Assembly: GCA_015065045.1 (NCBI GenBank)
Contig: SVRB01000078.1
Span: forward strand, 1-6,390
Source of the DNA: Oscillospiraceae bacterium
GTDB lineage: Bacteria > Bacillota > Clostridia > Oscillospirales > CAG-272
DNA length: 6,390 nt
Direction of reading: 5' to 3'
The notes under the pieces are model-generated. The model did no database searches. It was not told where the DNA came from and worked only from the letters and a program-made list of their open reading frames with translations. The position numbers and the translations under genes are program-made. Below, piece by piece: positions 5,234-6,390 of the stretch; positions within the stretch are counted from its first letter, which is position 1, and every line of letters starts with the position of its first letter.

Positions 5234-6221
5234 AGAAATGGCAGAAGATATATTTAGACGCAGAGATGAATACTTAGAAAAGAAAAGAAAAACAAGAAAA
5301 ATAATTTTTAGCGGACTGTCTCCCGCCGTATGCGGTTGTTTGGTTATTGCTATGACGATGGGATTCTTTGTTAAAGCTGACAATAACACAGAACCGCAGA
5401 ATACAGACGAAATCGCCACACAGACACAAATTGAAGAAAAAGATGATAAACTCAGCATACTTGAAAACGAGGATATTATATGGGCTGATGTAAAATCAAT
5501 GGAAGAAAGTGATGTTAGAGGAGGGTCTAATAAATACGGAGTATCAATTATGGGAGAATTAAATGAAATAATTGATGATTTGGATGAAGACCAGTTGATT
5601 ATGGTATGTGCTTCAGGTGGAGCGTGGGATGGACAACTAGATAAGTTCAATACTATTCTTTCCAGCATTTATTACAAAGTTGATTCTGGGGAAGTTCATA
5701 AGTTTGAAGATGAAATGTATTACTATATGTATACTACTCTTTGGGAATTACGTAATAAGGGAATGTCGTGGAATGAGATAATCAAGTCAGAACAGGGTAT
5801 TGATTATTTTTATGAACTATATAATGCTGAGTACGGCAGAGTAAATATGTATAGATTAGAAGCTAAAGCTTTAGAAAAATACCATTTAGATGAGTGTGCA
5901 GAATTAGAATCTTTGGGCTTTAATATAATATATGATGGAACTGATGTTGAATGGGGAACATTTTTTAGATTTAGGGGGATGAGAAGTTCATGTGTTGTTT
6001 TGACTACACCGAGACAGTTAAAGGAGCTTGGTAAAACAGAAAGCTCCTATAGATATAATTTTACATTGGCACCTAAGGATCCTGTTATAGCATATAAACA
6101 TATGTTTTTTAATATGGTTTATCAGAATATGCCATCAAGGGGATTTGTTAATGGGTATAATGGAAATGTAGATGAGTTTTATGAATTGGTGTTGAAAGAG
6201 AGAGAAGCTAAAGGCGAATAA
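5220..6221 (+). CDS. Single-pass membrane protein, probable anti-sigma-type partner with uncharacterised outer domain
   Basis: 333 residues from ATG 5220. Residues 1-28 are a charged cytoplasmic segment (SYEEMAEDIFRRRDEYLEKK followed by RKTRK); about 29-51 form one hydrophobic membrane helix (IIFSGLSPAVCGCLVIAMTM...); the remaining 280 or so residues should lie outside the cell (positive-inside rule), beginning with an acidic, Gln/Thr-rich linker (53-75). I do not recognise the outer domain. Within it are NEIIDDLDEDQLIMVCASGG (115-134), a Tyr-rich stretch (168-172), LEAKALEKYHLDECAELESL (213-232) and VVLTTPRQLKELGKTE (259-274); its cysteines are 129, 226 and 258. The zinc-binding HxxxCxxC of ZAS anti-sigma factors is absent. 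Position directly after, and overlapping, an ECF sigma gene suggests that the N-terminus restrains or anchors the sigma factor and the outer domain senses a signal; this is inferred from context. Later codons look more AT-rich (many TTA, AAT, TAT) than in metY or glnS. A terminator follows at once. Confidence 0.75.
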   Translation: MKSYEEMAEDIFRRRDEYLEKKRKTRKIIFSGLSPAVCGCLVIAMTMGFFVKADNNTEPQNTDEIATQTQIEEKDDKLSILENEDIIWADVKSMEESDVRGGSNKYGVSIMGELNEIIDDLDEDQLIMVCASGGAWDGQLDKFNTILSSIYYKVDSGEVHKFEDEMYYYMYTTLWELRNKGMSWNEIIKSEQGIDYFYELYNAEYGRVNMYRLEAKALEKYHLDECAELESLGFNIIYDGTDVEWGTFFRFRGMRSSCVVLTTPRQLKELGKTESSYRYNFTLAPKDPVIAYKHMFFNMVYQNMPSRGFVNGYNGNVDEFYELVLKEREAKGE

Positions 6222-6224
6222 ACA

Positions 6225-6257
6225 AAAAGCTTCCCCGTGAAAAGCGGGGAGGCTTTT
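6225..6257. terminator. Bidirectional terminator between convergent genes
   Basis: AAAAGCTTCCCCG (6225-6237) pairs with CGGGGAGGCTTTT (6245-6257) around the 7-nt loop TGAAAAG; 13 pairs including one G-T. On the plus strand it begins 4 bp after the membrane-protein stop codon but ends in only four T. On the minus strand the stem is followed by TTTTTGTTT, a better tail. It overlaps the stop codon of the minus-strand gene (6256-6258), so it appears to serve both converging genes. Confidence 0.88.
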
Positions 6258-6390
6258 ATCTGTTATATACGATGTTTTTTAGTGATTTATAGAACAATTC
6301 AAGCTCGGATAGGTTGTTAAAGCAAGAGAATGATGCTCTGACGGCGCCGTCGGTTGTCTTAAGCTTTTTGTGAGCTAAGGGAGCGCAGTG
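6256..6390 (-). CDS. Cysteine desulfurase-like class V PLP enzyme, C-terminal 44 codons only
   Basis: Read on the minus strand from 6390, the frame is open for 44 codons to a TAA at 6258-6256; the start lies outside the window. The residues begin HCAPLAHKKLKTTDGAVRAS and continue FSCFNNLSELELFYKSLKNI. HCAPLAH followed by a short gap and GAVR.S...FN is the C-terminal pattern of class V aminotransferase-fold cysteine desulfurase family proteins. The Cys of HCAPLAH aligns with the catalytic cysteine in the HHCAMPLM segment of E. coli SufS. Such enzymes take sulfur from cysteine as a persulfide for Fe-S clusters or thio-modification; which role applies cannot be told from this fragment. It converges on the sigma/membrane-protein operon and shares a terminator with it. 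Confidence in the family is good for so short a piece because of the ordered motifs. Confidence 0.82.
   Translation of the reverse strand, partial: HCAPLAHKKLKTTDGAVRASFSCFNNLSELELFYKSLKNIVYNR

Noticed and set aside
5228..5668. 146-codon minus-strand frame inside the membrane protein gene
   Set aside because: It is Ser/Ile-rich antisense translation of acidic, lysine-rich codons with no independent support; the plus-strand gene has a ribosome binding site, membrane helix and operon context.

Overview
The window looks like a chromosomal piece of a low-to-mid-GC Gram-positive bacterium of class Clostridia, probably a gut Ruminococcus/Oscillospiraceae-type organism. The reasons are the long clostridial-type glutamyl-tRNA synthetase, strong AGGAG-type ribosome binding sites, the ECF sigma factor paired with a one-TM partner protein, and the style of the intergenic hairpin repeats. 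The genus is inferred, not proven.

Layout. (1) 1-4160, plus strand: a tight three-gene run made of the 3' two thirds of gltX (cut by the window edge), a complete glnS, and a complete metY-type O-acetylhomoserine sulfhydrylase. Gaps are 10 and 25 bp, and a strong hairpin terminator closes the run at 4175-4209. (2) 4210-4590: no gene. This stretch holds a decayed hairpin element (about 4219-4281) and then two copies of an 84-nt element in inverted orientation (4291-4374 and 4462-4545) around an 87-bp AT-rich spacer. The two copies differ by three adjacent base changes in one stem arm, each exactly compensated in the other arm. (3) 4602-6221, plus strand: a promoter-like region, then an ECF sigma factor gene overlapping by 14 bp a gene for a single-pass membrane protein with a large, unrecognised outer domain, probably its regulator. 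(4) 6225-6257: a hairpin terminator shared with a convergent minus-strand gene. Only the last 44 codons of that gene are in the window; they read as the C-terminus of a cysteine desulfurase-like class V PLP enzyme, including the HCAPLAH segment around the probable catalytic cysteine.

How the parts work together. The first run supplies Glu-tRNA and Gln-tRNA by direct charging and adds a sulfur-assimilation enzyme making homocysteine (or cysteine-related products). The sigma/membrane-protein pair looks like a self-contained envelope-signal switch. The most unusual signal is the covarying inverted repeat pair between these two units, which resembles a small non-autonomous or structured repetitive element. 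I see no CRISPR array, transposase, tRNA or rRNA.
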